IMG/VR virus record: IMGVR_UViG_3300046777_000568
Coordinates: 1-21,203 of that record
Length of the DNA: 21,203 bases
Strand: one strand, 5' to 3'
DNA from: a virus
Made by a program: the position numbers and the translations under genes. Numbering within the stretch: position 1 is the first letter of the stretch; each line of letters begins with the position of its first letter. Of the stretch, positions 6,993 through 15,130 are shown in pieces. The notes under the pieces are model-generated. The model did no database searches, had not been told where the DNA came from, and saw nothing but the letters and a program-made list of their open reading frames with translations.

Positions 6993-8463
6993 ATTGGCTT
7001 TGTATTCCTGCAATTACATCATTAATCGAAAGGTTCTGGGTTGGGATAGATTCTCTTGAACCTCCCAAGATTCTAGTCAACTCATTAAACGTCATGTTGG
7101 ATGGGTTGGTAGAGGTTGGCATTGCAGGGGCTGTGCCATAGTTAGGGTCTAGTAACTTTTCCCATTGAGTGCCACGAAGCATCTCTTTAGAGCCAAAGTC
7201 AATCGGTGTCAAAGGCTTAAACTCTGCTACACCTGTAGGTTTAATTGGGCTAGTCCAATCGCTAGGGATAGGTACTATTGGGAAGCCACCAGAGTCACCA
7301 CCAAGGGCTTTAGCACCACCAGCCAATGCGCCTACAAGACTAGCTGCTCTTAGTGCGTCAGATACGCCTAAACCTTTAGTAGGAGGTGTAGGTGTTACAG
7401 GGGTTTCAATAGGTAAAGAAATAGTGCTTGCACCACTAGGATTTACGCCTGTATTCAAAGCACCAGAACCAAGACCAGTTATTCCTGTTGATACACCTGT
7501 ATTCAACGCACCAGCACCAACATTGGCGGCATTGGTTAATCCAGTAAGTCCACCAACTGTAGCGGCTGTATTTGCGCCAGTACCTAAAAGTTGTGCGCCA
7601 AGATTTGAACCAGATAAAACACCAGTACCAACCAAAGGTGTTGTAGATGTTGTACCAAGCAATGCTTTGCCTAACTCAGAGCCACTAAGAACACCAGTTC
7701 CTGTTAGACCAGCCAATCCTGCGCCAGTACCTAACAAACCTGTTCCTAAAGTTGAGCCTGTAAGAACACCAGTACCAGTTAAACCAGCACCTGCGGTAAT
7801 ACCAGCACCTGTACCAAGTGAGCCAAGACCTGCACCTGCAGCATTTAGTCCTAATCCACTAGCACCTGCTGATAAACCTGTACCACCACCCATACCAGCA
7901 ATAGTTCCAAGTTCTCCTGCTGATGCCAAGCCAGCACCTGTAGCACCAGCAGCACCACCACCCGCAGCAGCACCACTAGCACCAGCACCTAAACCCAAAG
8001 ACTCTAAGCCACCAATACCAGCAGCCAACAATGCCATTTGTGCAAAGGGCTTGATGATCTCACCAGCATTAGAACTAGACGCTCCAGTTGTGTAGAAAAC
8101 TGGCTTGCCTTCAGGGGTGAAATCTACTCTGTATCCAGTATTTCCCTTGCCCTCAAAAGTACCACCAAAGGCATTACCTGTTTGGCGTTCACTATAAGTA
8201 ACTGGCACAGCTTGACCAGTTTCTTTATTGCCAAAGGTTTGCTCAATTTGCTTCTGGTAAATAGGTGTTCCATCAACACCTTCACCCATGTATAAATCAA
8301 CTTCTTTGGTTACAGGGCCAAACTGGTTAATGTCTGTAATCCCAATACTGTCCAAGATACGAGCCATGTCTTTGGTAGCAGCGTCAGCACCAACACCACC
8401 TGTCCACTTAGACGTAGTGCCTTGTGATTGAATCTGCTTAATGAGATTATCAATGTTTGACAT
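6961..8463 (-). CDS. Gly/Ala-rich putative internal (ejection) virion protein
   Basis: This 500-aa protein has three parts. Residues 1-130 are mixed alpha/beta (MSNIDNLIKQIQSQG ... GYRVDFTPEGKPVFYT). Residues of about 135-345 are extremely rich in Gly, Ala, Leu and Thr, with imperfect repeats such as TGTGVLSGSNLG and LLGTGAGLAGLTGTGV. Residues of about 345-500 are Pro-rich, then helical. The long Gly/Ala segment is weakly hydrophobic and glycine-zipper-like, which suits proteins that are injected with DNA and insert into or cross membranes; this is inference. It sits just after the portal gene (2 nt from its stop), a common place for internal virion genes. AAGGG lies 6 nt before the start. 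Confidence 0.7.
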   Translation of the reverse strand: MSNIDNLIKQIQSQGTTSKWTGGVGADAATKDMARILDSIGITDINQFGPVTKEVDLYMGEGVDGTPIYQKQIEQTFGNKETGQAVPVTYSERQTGNAFGGTFEGKGNTGYRVDFTPEGKPVFYTTGASSSNAGEIIKPFAQMALLAAGIGGLESLGLGAGASGAAAGGGAAGATGAGLASAGELGTIAGMGGGTGLSAGASGLGLNAAGAGLGSLGTGAGITAGAGLTGTGVLTGSTLGTGLLGTGAGLAGLTGTGVLSGSELGKALLGTTSTTPLVGTGVLSGSNLGAQLLGTGANTAATVGGLTGLTNAANVGAGALNTGVSTGITGLGSGALNTGVNPSGASTISLPIETPVTPTPPTKGLGVSDALRAASLVGALAGGAKALGGDSGGFPIVPIPSDWTSPIKPTGVAEFKPLTPIDFGSKEMLRGTQWEKLLDPNYGTAPAMPTSTNPSNMTFNELTRILGGSRESIPTQNLSINDVIAGIQSQYGQTPQGSVG

Positions 8464-8465
8464 GA

Positions 8466-10601
8466 TTAGCCCTTAATCTCTACGTTAGAAGTAATGCCAG
8501 CACCAACCTTCATAGCCTTCAATTGAGCCTCAATCTCAAACTCTTGTTGCTTCATAGCAAAGTAAGCCTGTTGTTTCTCACGCTCTAATTGCAACTTAGC
8601 AGCCTCTTTTTCTCTCATTAACTGCATCTCAAGGCCAGCCTTTTGTTGAGCCATTTGCATATCAATCTGCTGTTGTTGCTGTTGCAATTGCATATCAGCT
8701 TGAGCCTTTTGTTGATTAGCTTGAATCTCAGCTTGCGTCTTCTGCATCATTGCCTGAACCTCTGGAGGCATCTGAGGCTGTTGTGGAGGAGGAGGATTAG
8801 ACAATTGCTGATCTTGCTCTGGCGTGATCGCCTTGTAGAACTCAGCACTATCCTTAAAGCCAGCAGCCTCAATCATTCTGCCCAAGGTAGAACGATATTG
8901 AGCAGGTGACACATAAGGATTAGCAGGGCCATATTGACCAATCAATTGCTCTTGTTTGGCAACGATCATCTGAAGCATAGCCATTTGCTCTTGTCTGTTA
9001 CCAGCACCTAAACCTACGTTAATGGCTACGTCATACTGGTTAGCCCATGTGCGAGGGTCAAACTCTACGAATTCGCCACGCATACGCACCAAACGAGGCT
9101 TGTCTTGGTACTTACACAGAAGATGCAAGATGCCCTTAAACAGAGATTTGACACCTGTCTCAGCAAAGATTCGAGCCATCAGTTCAATCTTGCCAGACCC
9201 TGCTTGTTGCATAGAAGCAATGGCAGCAGCAGTTACGTTTTGCAAGATAGATGGGTCTAAACCCTGAGAAGCATCAGATACGCCTGTACGCTTAGATTGG
9301 ATGGTATCCAAGTACTGAAGCATTGGGAAAGCCGCTTGAGCCACATTGGTCACATTAAGTTGCGACACAGCTCCTTGAGACTTAGCACGAATAACACCAC
9401 CAGCAGTAGATGTAAGAAGGTCGTCAAGGTTTACCTGCCCTTCAACAGCAACCACTCGTGCATTGTTTGTCAGATATAGGTTATCCAAAATCTGACGAGT
9501 GATAGTCGTCTTAATGAGTTGTAGATCAACAGTTCTGTCAGCGAGTGAGTTACCAAAGAACTTGTGTGGAATTGGGATAGGGCAGATTGAATGGAAAGGA
9601 ACGTAGTCCACTTCCTCAACCATGTCCTTACCCTTCTTGTCTTGCAGAATCTCATTACCTGCGTAGAAGACTTGAACGAGTGAGGCGATACCCTTGCCAT
9701 CTATATCAGTTTTGACATAGCACTCAAAGACCTCAATCTCTTGCATCGAGGGGTCATCGGTCTGTACTTGGTAGGGCTGCTCACCAGCAGAGAAACGAGC
9801 CACACGCTCTGGAGTGTAGGCAAGCGCATCATCCATCTGCAAGCCTTCAACTTGCTTCTTGTTGAAACCCATAGCAACCAAGTCACTACGAGTCAACATC
9901 TGTCTGTGGGCAACGAATGGGCTATCTGCAATCGTTCTAGCCTTCTTGCTAATCAAGAACTCCTCTGGGGGTACGTTCTCGATCACCACCTTGCCAACCA
10001 TCTTTTTCTGTTGGACAACAACATTGTGGATGGAGTTAATCATTGGCTGACCCATTTGGTCTAGCGCAGGATTACCCATTTGGTCAAGGATAGGGAATTC
10101 TTCTGTATCTTGCTCAACGATCTCCATTGTGTCGTCAGACATGAGCATCGCCAACTCATCGTTAGACAAGTTGAAGTAACGCTCTTTGGTGATGTTTTCT
10201 TTGTCTTGCCAGTAGGCTTTAACGATACCTACCTTCTGAAGTAGGGCATCCTTGAACCAATCATGGAGGATAGCGACACCATCGTTATCCCTATGAAACA
10301 CCCAATTGCAGTAGTCAGTAGCTTGCTTGGCAGAGGCTTCGTCTCTTGGGCCTTGTGGTTCAAAAACAACAATCTGATCTGAGCCTGTAAAAATGCGAAC
10401 AAGTGAGGGCAAAGCACCATCAATGGCCTCTGCTACCTCACCTGTAACGATCTGTGACTTACCCTCAACCTCATTGCCATATGGCTGTCGGAGATAGGCT
10501 TCTAAAGCCTGTTTGCGTTGTTCGACTGTCTCGGATTCGATGTAACCAATAGAATCATCAATCTCTGCTTGGATTATCGACAGTAACTCGTTCTGTGCCA
10601 T
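8466..10601 (-). CDS. Portal protein (P22 type)
   Basis: This 711-aa protein forms the dodecameric DNA gateway at the capsid vertex. The order is typical of P22-type portals: an N-terminal helical segment with EQRKQALEAYLRQPYGNEVEG, GEVAEAIDGALPSLVRIFTG, DYCNWVFHRDNDG and LLQKVGIVKAYWQ, then a middle with VPPEEFLISKKARTI, and the stem/clip region VPFHSICPIPIPHKFFGNSL with ADRTVDLQLIKTTITRQILD. From about residue 600 the C-terminus is a Gln/Met-rich coiled-coil tail, similar in position to the barrel extension of P22 (725 aa). AGGA lies 5 nt before the ATG. Its first 44 nt overlap the 59-aa gene upstream. Confidence 0.93.
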   Translation of the reverse strand: MAQNELLSIIQAEIDDSIGYIESETVEQRKQALEAYLRQPYGNEVEGKSQIVTGEVAEAIDGALPSLVRIFTGSDQIVVFEPQGPRDEASAKQATDYCNWVFHRDNDGVAILHDWFKDALLQKVGIVKAYWQDKENITKERYFNLSNDELAMLMSDDTMEIVEQDTEEFPILDQMGNPALDQMGQPMINSIHNVVVQQKKMVGKVVIENVPPEEFLISKKARTIADSPFVAHRQMLTRSDLVAMGFNKKQVEGLQMDDALAYTPERVARFSAGEQPYQVQTDDPSMQEIEVFECYVKTDIDGKGIASLVQVFYAGNEILQDKKGKDMVEEVDYVPFHSICPIPIPHKFFGNSLADRTVDLQLIKTTITRQILDNLYLTNNARVVAVEGQVNLDDLLTSTAGGVIRAKSQGAVSQLNVTNVAQAAFPMLQYLDTIQSKRTGVSDASQGLDPSILQNVTAAAIASMQQAGSGKIELMARIFAETGVKSLFKGILHLLCKYQDKPRLVRMRGEFVEFDPRTWANQYDVAINVGLGAGNRQEQMAMLQMIVAKQEQLIGQYGPANPYVSPAQYRSTLGRMIEAAGFKDSAEFYKAITPEQDQQLSNPPPPQQPQMPPEVQAMMQKTQAEIQANQQKAQADMQLQQQQQQIDMQMAQQKAGLEMQLMREKEAAKLQLEREKQQAYFAMKQQEFEIEAQLKAMKVGAGITSNVEIKG

Positions 10602-10737
10602 GTTTGTCCTTTGGAGGGCGACCCATTCGGGGTTTGTCCAATTTTAACTCATTTACCACATTTTCAAGCATTTCGATACGCATTTCAAGTTCTTTTACTT
10701 TTGGGGCTAAATTTACCCCTTGTCGCTCTACATACAT
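10558..10737 (-). CDS. 59-aa coiled-coil protein with GRPPKDK motif
   Basis: This very small gene lies between terminase and portal. AGGAG sits 6 nt before the ATG at 10737, a strong ribosome binding site, and the stop lies 44 nt inside the portal gene in another frame. The protein has a short amphipathic helix with heptad spacing (VKELEMRIEMLENVVNELKL, residues 14-33), then a basic tail KPRMGRPPKDKHG (35-47). GRPP recalls an AT-hook core or the GAGRPKG motif of small terminases, so contact with DNA is possible. It may be an oligomeric packaging accessory protein, but this is inference from position and sequence. No named family is recognised. Confidence 0.7.
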   Translation of the reverse strand: MYVERQGVNLAPKVKELEMRIEMLENVVNELKLDKPRMGRPPKDKHGTERVTVDNPSRD

Positions 10738-10749
10738 ACTTTTCTCCTG

Positions 10750-12012
10750 TTAAACAATCCAACTTGGTGCTTTGTTGATAGGCTTAGACCACGAGGAATT
10801 ACCCTCATCTAAACCTAATGCAAGGTATCTAAACGAATCAGACCCATGACTTGACCAATCATGTAGTGGTCTTTCATAGAATATCTTTCGCTTCTCATCG
10901 TAATCTCTGCGGTAGTTTCTCAGGCAATTGAGTCCTATTTGAACTTTAGGCACATTGAACCAACATCTAGGCAATAGTCGCCTCACCGCCTGAATACCAT
11001 CGTCTAGGCTCATTCTTGGGGCAATTTTGATCTCTAGTCCAGCTTCCTCAAGCATCTCCATTCGGCTCTTGCCTGTGCCTAACTCCCTTACCCTAACGTC
11101 ATGTGGCAAGATATGTTCAGCCTTCTCATAGTCGTTGTCCCTAATCCACTTGACGTAGTGGTCTAGTCCTACACCATGATTCTCGTAGTAGTCGATCAGT
11201 CTGATCTCTGTACCTACTAACTGAGCCACCCAGATAGACGTAGAGTCACCCATGCCCAAGTCCCAAGCTGTAAAGGTTCTGCTCAATTCCTCTCTAGGAA
11301 TCTCTTGCATATGCTTCTTGTCTTCTAACTCGTTGAGGATTTGCCCATAGTAAGAACCCTCTACGGCAGCGTCAAAGCTACATTCAAACTCTTGGCGGTA
11401 CTTATCCTCACCCATCTCATTGCGAGCAGCCTTGAGTTCTGTGTCATCAACTACCCCTGTCTCAGAGGCTTTGAACTCTAGCAAACCCCAATCTTCCTCT
11501 TTCTCTGCCCTGTCTCGCAGTTCTTTGAAGTGGTTGTGTCCCTTTGGTGTCCCGATAAATAAACACCATCCTTTTCTGTCAGCTAGTGCAGGGCGAATGA
11601 TGTCAGTCCATATCTTTGGGTTTTGGTCTCCGATCTCATCTAGAATTACCCCATCAAAGTATTGACCTCGGAGTGTTTCTGGATTGTCTGAACCATATAA
11701 CTGGACACGCCTACCCCAGAAGTCCACCCTTAGTTCTGTGATGTTCTGTGAGCCACCCAGAGGCTCTGCATACTTCACAAGGTAGTCCCATGCCACCCTC
11801 TTAGCTTGTCCATAGGTAGGGGCTATATAAGCGTATCTAGGGGCTTCCTTTTGGTTGAGTACTGCATCCTTGATTAGATGGTTAATCGCAGCAACACTTT
11901 TGCCCATACGCCTGTGGGCAACAACAACACCAAAACGCTTACTGTCCATCAGTTCATGGATAGCAAGTTGTTGTTCTCTGGGTTTGTAGGCTATCTCGAT
12001 TACTTCTGCCAT
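10750..12012 (-). CDS. terL: Terminase large subunit
   Basis: This 420-aa protein is the packaging motor, with an N-terminal ATPase and a C-terminal nuclease. Visible motifs are an adenine-binding-type segment YKPREQQLAIH (9-19), Walker A HRRMGKS (33-39), Walker B GVILDE (121-126) and the coupling-type motif IGTPKG (153-158). The RNase-H-like nuclease begins with the first acidic residue in AWDLGMGDSTSIW (D251) and ends with an Asp in SHGSDSFRYLALG. The length is short for TerL but within the range of podoviral enzymes, and no motif is missing. It overlaps the small subunit by 13 nt; the ribosome binding site is weak, so translation is probably coupled. Confidence 0.95.
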   Translation of the reverse strand: MAEVIEIAYKPREQQLAIHELMDSKRFGVVVAHRRMGKSVAAINHLIKDAVLNQKEAPRYAYIAPTYGQAKRVAWDYLVKYAEPLGGSQNITELRVDFWGRRVQLYGSDNPETLRGQYFDGVILDEIGDQNPKIWTDIIRPALADRKGWCLFIGTPKGHNHFKELRDRAEKEEDWGLLEFKASETGVVDDTELKAARNEMGEDKYRQEFECSFDAAVEGSYYGQILNELEDKKHMQEIPREELSRTFTAWDLGMGDSTSIWVAQLVGTEIRLIDYYENHGVGLDHYVKWIRDNDYEKAEHILPHDVRVRELGTGKSRMEMLEEAGLEIKIAPRMSLDDGIQAVRRLLPRCWFNVPKVQIGLNCLRNYRRDYDEKRKIFYERPLHDWSSHGSDSFRYLALGLDEGNSSWSKPINKAPSWIV

Positions 12013-12266
12013 TGGACACTTATCTGAATGTCTTTACCTTCTTCTCCAGTTACCTGAAGTGGTAAGACTTTACCGATTAGTCCCATGAAAGCCTGTGGAT
12101 GGCTCTCTGCCTTGTCGATTAGATATGCAACACCACCAGCACCCTCTAGTGCTTCTAAGATCATCTCTCTGATGACAGCGTTACCTTTGTCTAGGCTACC
12201 TTTAGGTCTTCCTGCGCCATCTCGTGCGCCACCTCGATTTGAAAGGTTTGATTGTTTTTCAATCAT
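12000..12266 (-). CDS. terS: Terminase small subunit
   Basis: This 88-aa protein lies directly before TerL and overlaps it by 13 nt. The motif GGARDGAGRPKGS (residues 12-24) is typical of many phage small terminases and related DNA-binding proteins. It is followed by helical segments (NAVIREMILEALEGAGGVAYL, FMGLIGKVLPL) suited to oligomerisation and a C-terminal beta strand (DIQISVQWQK). It would recognise the packaging site and regulate TerL. The length is at the short end for the family. AGAGGAG lies 6 nt before the start, the clearest ribosome binding site in this part of the window. Confidence 0.85.
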   Translation of the reverse strand: MIEKQSNLSNRGGARDGAGRPKGSLDKGNAVIREMILEALEGAGGVAYLIDKAESHPQAFMGLIGKVLPLQVTGEEGKDIQISVQWQK

Positions 12267-12306
12267 GTTTGACTCCTCTAGGGTTGGTCAAGGTTAAGTT
12301 AATACT

Positions 12307-13893
12307 TTATTCTAACAGACTTGTTATCTCTTTGCGTTTTTCTTCATCTAGCAAACCAGTTGCACCTAAAGGCAAAGCTGGCATGGCAAACATCTTGTCG
12401 CCAAACTTCTTAAACAATTGAGTGCGTTCTTCTGGAGTTTCGTAAAAGTAAATCTTATCAATCCCTTGGCTCTTTAGGTAATCAATAGACTTCTGAGGAA
12501 CATCTTTAGGAACAATTGCACCTTCAAACTCGCTTACTTGGACTGCCCTTTGTGGCTTAATCTCAAAGTATTCTGTAGGCATTGATTTAACTTTGTTCAT
12601 AAATATCTGAACATCAGCCTTTAGTGCCTCTGGAACATCCTTATAGATTTTGTCTAAAAAGTTTACATTCTTAACCTGACCTAGTTCATATAAAGCGTCT
12701 TCTGGCTTATATGCGTAATTGTTATTACCTTCTAGATTTCTCATCCTATCAGTTAGATCATCAAAGGCGTCACTTATCTTTTTCTTAACTGGTTCAAAAT
12801 CTTTAGATGAAACAATGTTTTCTCGTGCAGCCTTGACCTGCTCAAAGTTTTTAAATTTAGGCGTTGCTACAGCACGAATGTTTCCTACTCCATAAAAGTA
12901 ACCTTCAGCACCAGCACCACCTTTCATCTCTTTTACAAGATTATCTAGTGTTGCGTCTGCATAACGTCTGTTACCAGAATCTGTATAACCTTTGAAGATT
13001 CGCTCTGTTGGAGTTACACCAGCTTCAGCTAATGTGTTATCCATGTTTGCAGACCAACTTTCAAATTCAGGTCTTAAATCCCTAACTCGTTGGCTTACTT
13101 CTTGTTTAAATTTCCAAGCATCTTTCCCAAAGTCATCAGGATTAGGTAATAACCCTTGCTCATCAAGAAATTTTGCTTTGTAAATATCAGAATCACCTCG
13201 ATATTTCCAGTCTTGTTTTAGCCTATCAACTGTGTATTCGCCATCAGGTATTTTTTTAGCAACATCTGAAAAATAGTTATCTACATTATTAAGACTTTTT
13301 TTGTCAAAACTGTAGTCAATCTCAGGTGTTCTAGATGTGTAAGCATCAAATCCATAAACAGGATTTTTAGCAGATGGCACAGCCATTGATTTATCGCCAA
13401 TTAATGAGATGTTGCCAAAACCGCTTAATGGATTTTCTACATTAGAAACAGCAATAGATGGCACAGGCATACCACCTACTTTTTCAACTCGTGCTAGTTT
13501 TTCAGGTGAAAGATTGTGGTGAACAATCATTTCCTTACCAGCTTCAACATTAGGAACAAATTGAGATGGGACTCTTTTCCCCAAAAGCCCACCAACATCT
13601 TGAATACTTGCACCTACTGGTAAACCCTTAGTCATTGGTGCTAACAAAGGTGCGGCTTGACCCAACAAACCTAGAGCAAACGCTGGCTCTGCGGCTTTTC
13701 TAATCTTTTCGTAATCAGGGTTTAAAACACTAAACCCCATCTGGTCAGGAGCAGTTCCTAACAATCCCTGAACAACCGCATAGGTGCGAGGGTCTGCCAA
13801 TGTGTTTACATCACGCTGTGCGGCTAAAGCCCTAGCCCTAGCACCTTGACGCTGTAAATTAGGATTACCAAAAAATGCGCCTAGTTCAGCCAT
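12307..13893 (-). CDS. Polyvalent-protein-type domain protein, likely virion-borne
   Basis: This 528-aa protein is encoded just before terS. The N-terminal 100 residues include a hydrophobic Ala/Leu/Gly helix (AFALGLLGQAAPLLAPMTKG, about 72-91). Residues of about 122-195 (IVHHNLSPEKL, GGMPVPSIAVS, LSGFGNISLIGD, NPVYGFDAYTSRTPE) and 440-510 (EIKPQRAVQVSEFEGAIVPK, GIDKIYFYE) match modules I recall from the giant polyvalent proteins that phages and conjugative elements inject with their DNA. Here the modules stand in a mid-size protein. A role in the incoming cell, or in the virion, is inferred. Its catalytic activity, if any, cannot be told. Start at TAATG, one base shared with the upstream stop. 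Confidence 0.7.
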   Translation of the reverse strand: MAELGAFFGNPNLQRQGARARALAAQRDVNTLADPRTYAVVQGLLGTAPDQMGFSVLNPDYEKIRKAAEPAFALGLLGQAAPLLAPMTKGLPVGASIQDVGGLLGKRVPSQFVPNVEAGKEMIVHHNLSPEKLARVEKVGGMPVPSIAVSNVENPLSGFGNISLIGDKSMAVPSAKNPVYGFDAYTSRTPEIDYSFDKKSLNNVDNYFSDVAKKIPDGEYTVDRLKQDWKYRGDSDIYKAKFLDEQGLLPNPDDFGKDAWKFKQEVSQRVRDLRPEFESWSANMDNTLAEAGVTPTERIFKGYTDSGNRRYADATLDNLVKEMKGGAGAEGYFYGVGNIRAVATPKFKNFEQVKAARENIVSSKDFEPVKKKISDAFDDLTDRMRNLEGNNNYAYKPEDALYELGQVKNVNFLDKIYKDVPEALKADVQIFMNKVKSMPTEYFEIKPQRAVQVSEFEGAIVPKDVPQKSIDYLKSQGIDKIYFYETPEERTQLFKKFGDKMFAMPALPLGATGLLDEEKRKEITSLLE

Positions 13894-14057
13894 TATTTCA
13901 TTCTGCCCATTTTCTTGGCAGCTTCGCTAATTGCAATGGCGATGGCTTGCTTTGGGTTCTTAACAACCTTACCACCCTTACCAGAGTGAAGTGTGCCTTC
14001 TTTGTATTCGCCCATTACCTTGGACATTTTCTTTTCACCAGCTTTAGTCATTTTCAT
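13893..14057 (-). CDS. DUF6496-type basic micro-protein
   Basis: This 54-aa protein begins MKMTKAGEKKMSKVMGEYKE and continues GTLHSGKGGKVVKNPKQAIAIAISEAAKK, which I recognise as the DUF6496 pattern. It is common in phages and some bacteria and has no known function. It is lysine-rich and could bind nucleic acid. The ATG at 14057 is chosen because AGG lies 8 nt upstream and it matches the family N-terminus; a GTG at 14111 would add 18 residues and overlap the upstream gene. Its stop shares one base with the start of the next gene (TAATG). Confidence 0.8.
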   Translation of the reverse strand: MKMTKAGEKKMSKVMGEYKEGTLHSGKGGKVVKNPKQAIAIAISEAAKKMGRMK

Positions 14058-14076
14058 AGCTACACCTGTTGTTTTT

Positions 14077-14328
14077 TTACCACTTAACCTTGTTCGCCCA
14101 GAAAGCAGCACTCATCTTTCCCTTGGCGATATTCTCAGCATGGCGAGCCTTAAATGCTTCGTTCCTTGCTGAACCATCAGGAGAACCCTTTACACCTTGT
14201 TGACCAAAGCGAATCAGCTTCACATCATCACCAGACTTCGCCAAAACAGCGTGTGACTTGGTTGGATGGTTAGGAGTTCTCTTAGGCTTGTTATAGCCAG
14301 AAAACTGCTCTGTGCCTCGTTTAATCAT
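14077..14328 (-). CDS. Basic phage protein with FKARHAENIAKGKMSAAFWA motif
   Basis: This 83-aa basic protein has the core SHAVLAKSGDDVKLIRFGQQGV and the C-terminal signature FKARHAENIAKGKMSAAFWA ending in NKVKW. This RFGQ...RHAxNI...WA-x-K-V-x-W pattern is widespread in T7-like, T4-like and marine phages as a small protein of unknown function. The length is normal. It overlaps the gene upstream by 4 nt (ATGA). His, Arg and Lys content suggests nucleic-acid contact, but no catalytic residues can be argued. Confidence 0.8.
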   Translation of the reverse strand: MIKRGTEQFSGYNKPKRTPNHPTKSHAVLAKSGDDVKLIRFGQQGVKGSPDGSARNEAFKARHAENIAKGKMSAAFWANKVKW

Positions 14329-14483
14329 TTTTTCTTAGCCGTCTTAGCCGCTTGCTTAAACGCATCCGCAGTTGGCGCACCCTTCGAGCCAACTTTACGC
14401 ATACGCTCTGGAGTCTTGCCAGCAGCCTTTTGCGCCTTGATACGTTCTTTCTTGGCTGCAATGTTGGCATATAGGCCGTTCAT
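14325..14483 (-). CDS. 52-aa basic protein of the MYANIxAKxxRI type
   Basis: This micro-protein begins MNGLYANIAAKKERIKAQ and ends with a Lys/Ala-rich segment, RMRKVGSKGAPTADAFKQAA followed by KTAKKK. The pattern YANI-x-AK-x-x-RI ... MRK-x-G-x-KGAPT-x-x-AF matches a short protein I recall from many marine and freshwater phages, often beside the RHAxNI-type gene, as here. Function unknown; the charge suggests DNA or RNA binding. It is linked by 4-nt ATGA overlaps on both sides, so it is part of one translationally coupled block. Confidence 0.75.
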   Translation of the reverse strand: MNGLYANIAAKKERIKAQKAAGKTPERMRKVGSKGAPTADAFKQAAKTAKKK

Positions 14484-14605
14484 TTTTTAGGCTTCTTTGC
14501 TTTGTTCTTTGCAGTTCTCTCCCCACGCACAGGCATGGGTTTAGTCTTCTTCTGCATAAGTTTCTGCATCATCTCCAACGCTTGCTGATTTGTCGTTCCC
14601 ATCAT
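14480..14605 (-). CDS. 41-aa Met/Lys-rich micro-protein
   Basis: The frame MMGTTNQQALEMMQKLMQKK continues TKPMPVRGERTAKNKAKKPKK. The strong ribosome binding site GGAGGA lies 6 nt before the first ATG at 14605, and the stop overlaps the next gene by 4 nt (ATGA), which together argue that it is translated. The first 65 nt lie within the upstream Cys-rich gene in another frame. The N-terminal half can form an amphipathic helix and the C-terminal half is strongly basic. I do not recognise the family. Confidence 0.65.
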   Translation of the reverse strand: MMGTTNQQALEMMQKLMQKKTKPMPVRGERTAKNKAKKPKK

Positions 14606-15047
14606 CTTTTTCCTCCGTTATTGGGCCACCTGCAATCCACGCCTCACAAGTTCTCTTGGAAGCGCACTTAAAGTCGAAAACTTCGCAATATCCTAAGTCA
14701 CCAGCATCAATGACTTCCCAAGCATCCATCTCGGTGTCACCCATCTCAAGACCTGTCTCGATGCAAGACAGCATCTTTGGGGTTTGGATAAAGGCTGAAC
14801 AGTTACCGCAACGAGACTTTTTGGCTTGTTCTGGGGAGTTTCTCCAAGTCTTAGAGATTTCACGCCAGTAATCCATATTGGATTCGTTAGGGTTCATTGG
14901 GCCGTAGTTGGCCTTATCAATGGCTTTCTGACGATTCTCAAGGTTTACCTCTACATCGCCTGTAGCAACAGGGCAAGCATCGCCATTTTTCTCTTGGCTT
15001 TGTATCTCAATTTCAATTTTTACTGATGGTTCTAGCAAGCCTGTCAT
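14541..15047 (-). CDS. Cys-rich putative metal-binding phage protein
   Basis: This 168-aa protein starts at the ATG at 15047, which has GAGG 6 nt upstream; an ATG at 15059 and a TTG at 15083 are less likely. Residues 80-142 form a compact Cys-rich domain: CGNC (80-83), C95, GYC (C121), FKC (C128) and RTCEAW (C134), closing with IAGGPI. The Cys spacing suggests bound zinc or an iron-sulfur cluster, and the same ending (GYC...FKC...RTC-x-x-W...GGPI) occurs in phage proteins of unknown function I recall from memory. The last 25 residues are acidic. It is the first gene after the terminator at 15082-15106. Confidence 0.7.
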   Translation of the reverse strand: MTGLLEPSVKIEIEIQSQEKNGDACPVATGDVEVNLENRQKAIDKANYGPMNPNESNMDYWREISKTWRNSPEQAKKSRCGNCSAFIQTPKMLSCIETGLEMGDTEMDAWEVIDAGDLGYCEVFDFKCASKRTCEAWIAGGPITEEKDDGNDKSASVGDDAETYAEED

Positions 15048-15081
15048 GGCAATCCTCATGGAGTTTGTACTATTTTCGCAC

Positions 15082-15106
15082 AAAAAGAGAGGGGTATCAA
15101 CCCCTC
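15082..15106 (-). terminator. Intrinsic terminator at the early/late boundary
   Basis: The minus-strand RNA forms GAGGGGT-TGAT-ACCCCTC, a perfect 7-bp GC-rich stem with a 4-nt loop, followed by TCTTTTT. It lies 24 nt after the stop of the HNH gene and ends about 35 nt before the next start. It is one of the two best terminators in the window, and all packaging and structural genes lie beyond it. Confidence 0.9.
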
Positions 15107-15130
15107 AAAACTCATGGCAACTGAGTGCCT

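Noticed and set aside
7169-8095. A 308-codon open frame on the plus strand, opposite the Gly/Ala-rich gene
   Set aside because: Its product is an endless Pro/Ala/Val-rich string, exactly what the antisense of Gly/Ala/Thr codons gives; no ribosome binding site, and it opposes a well-placed gene.
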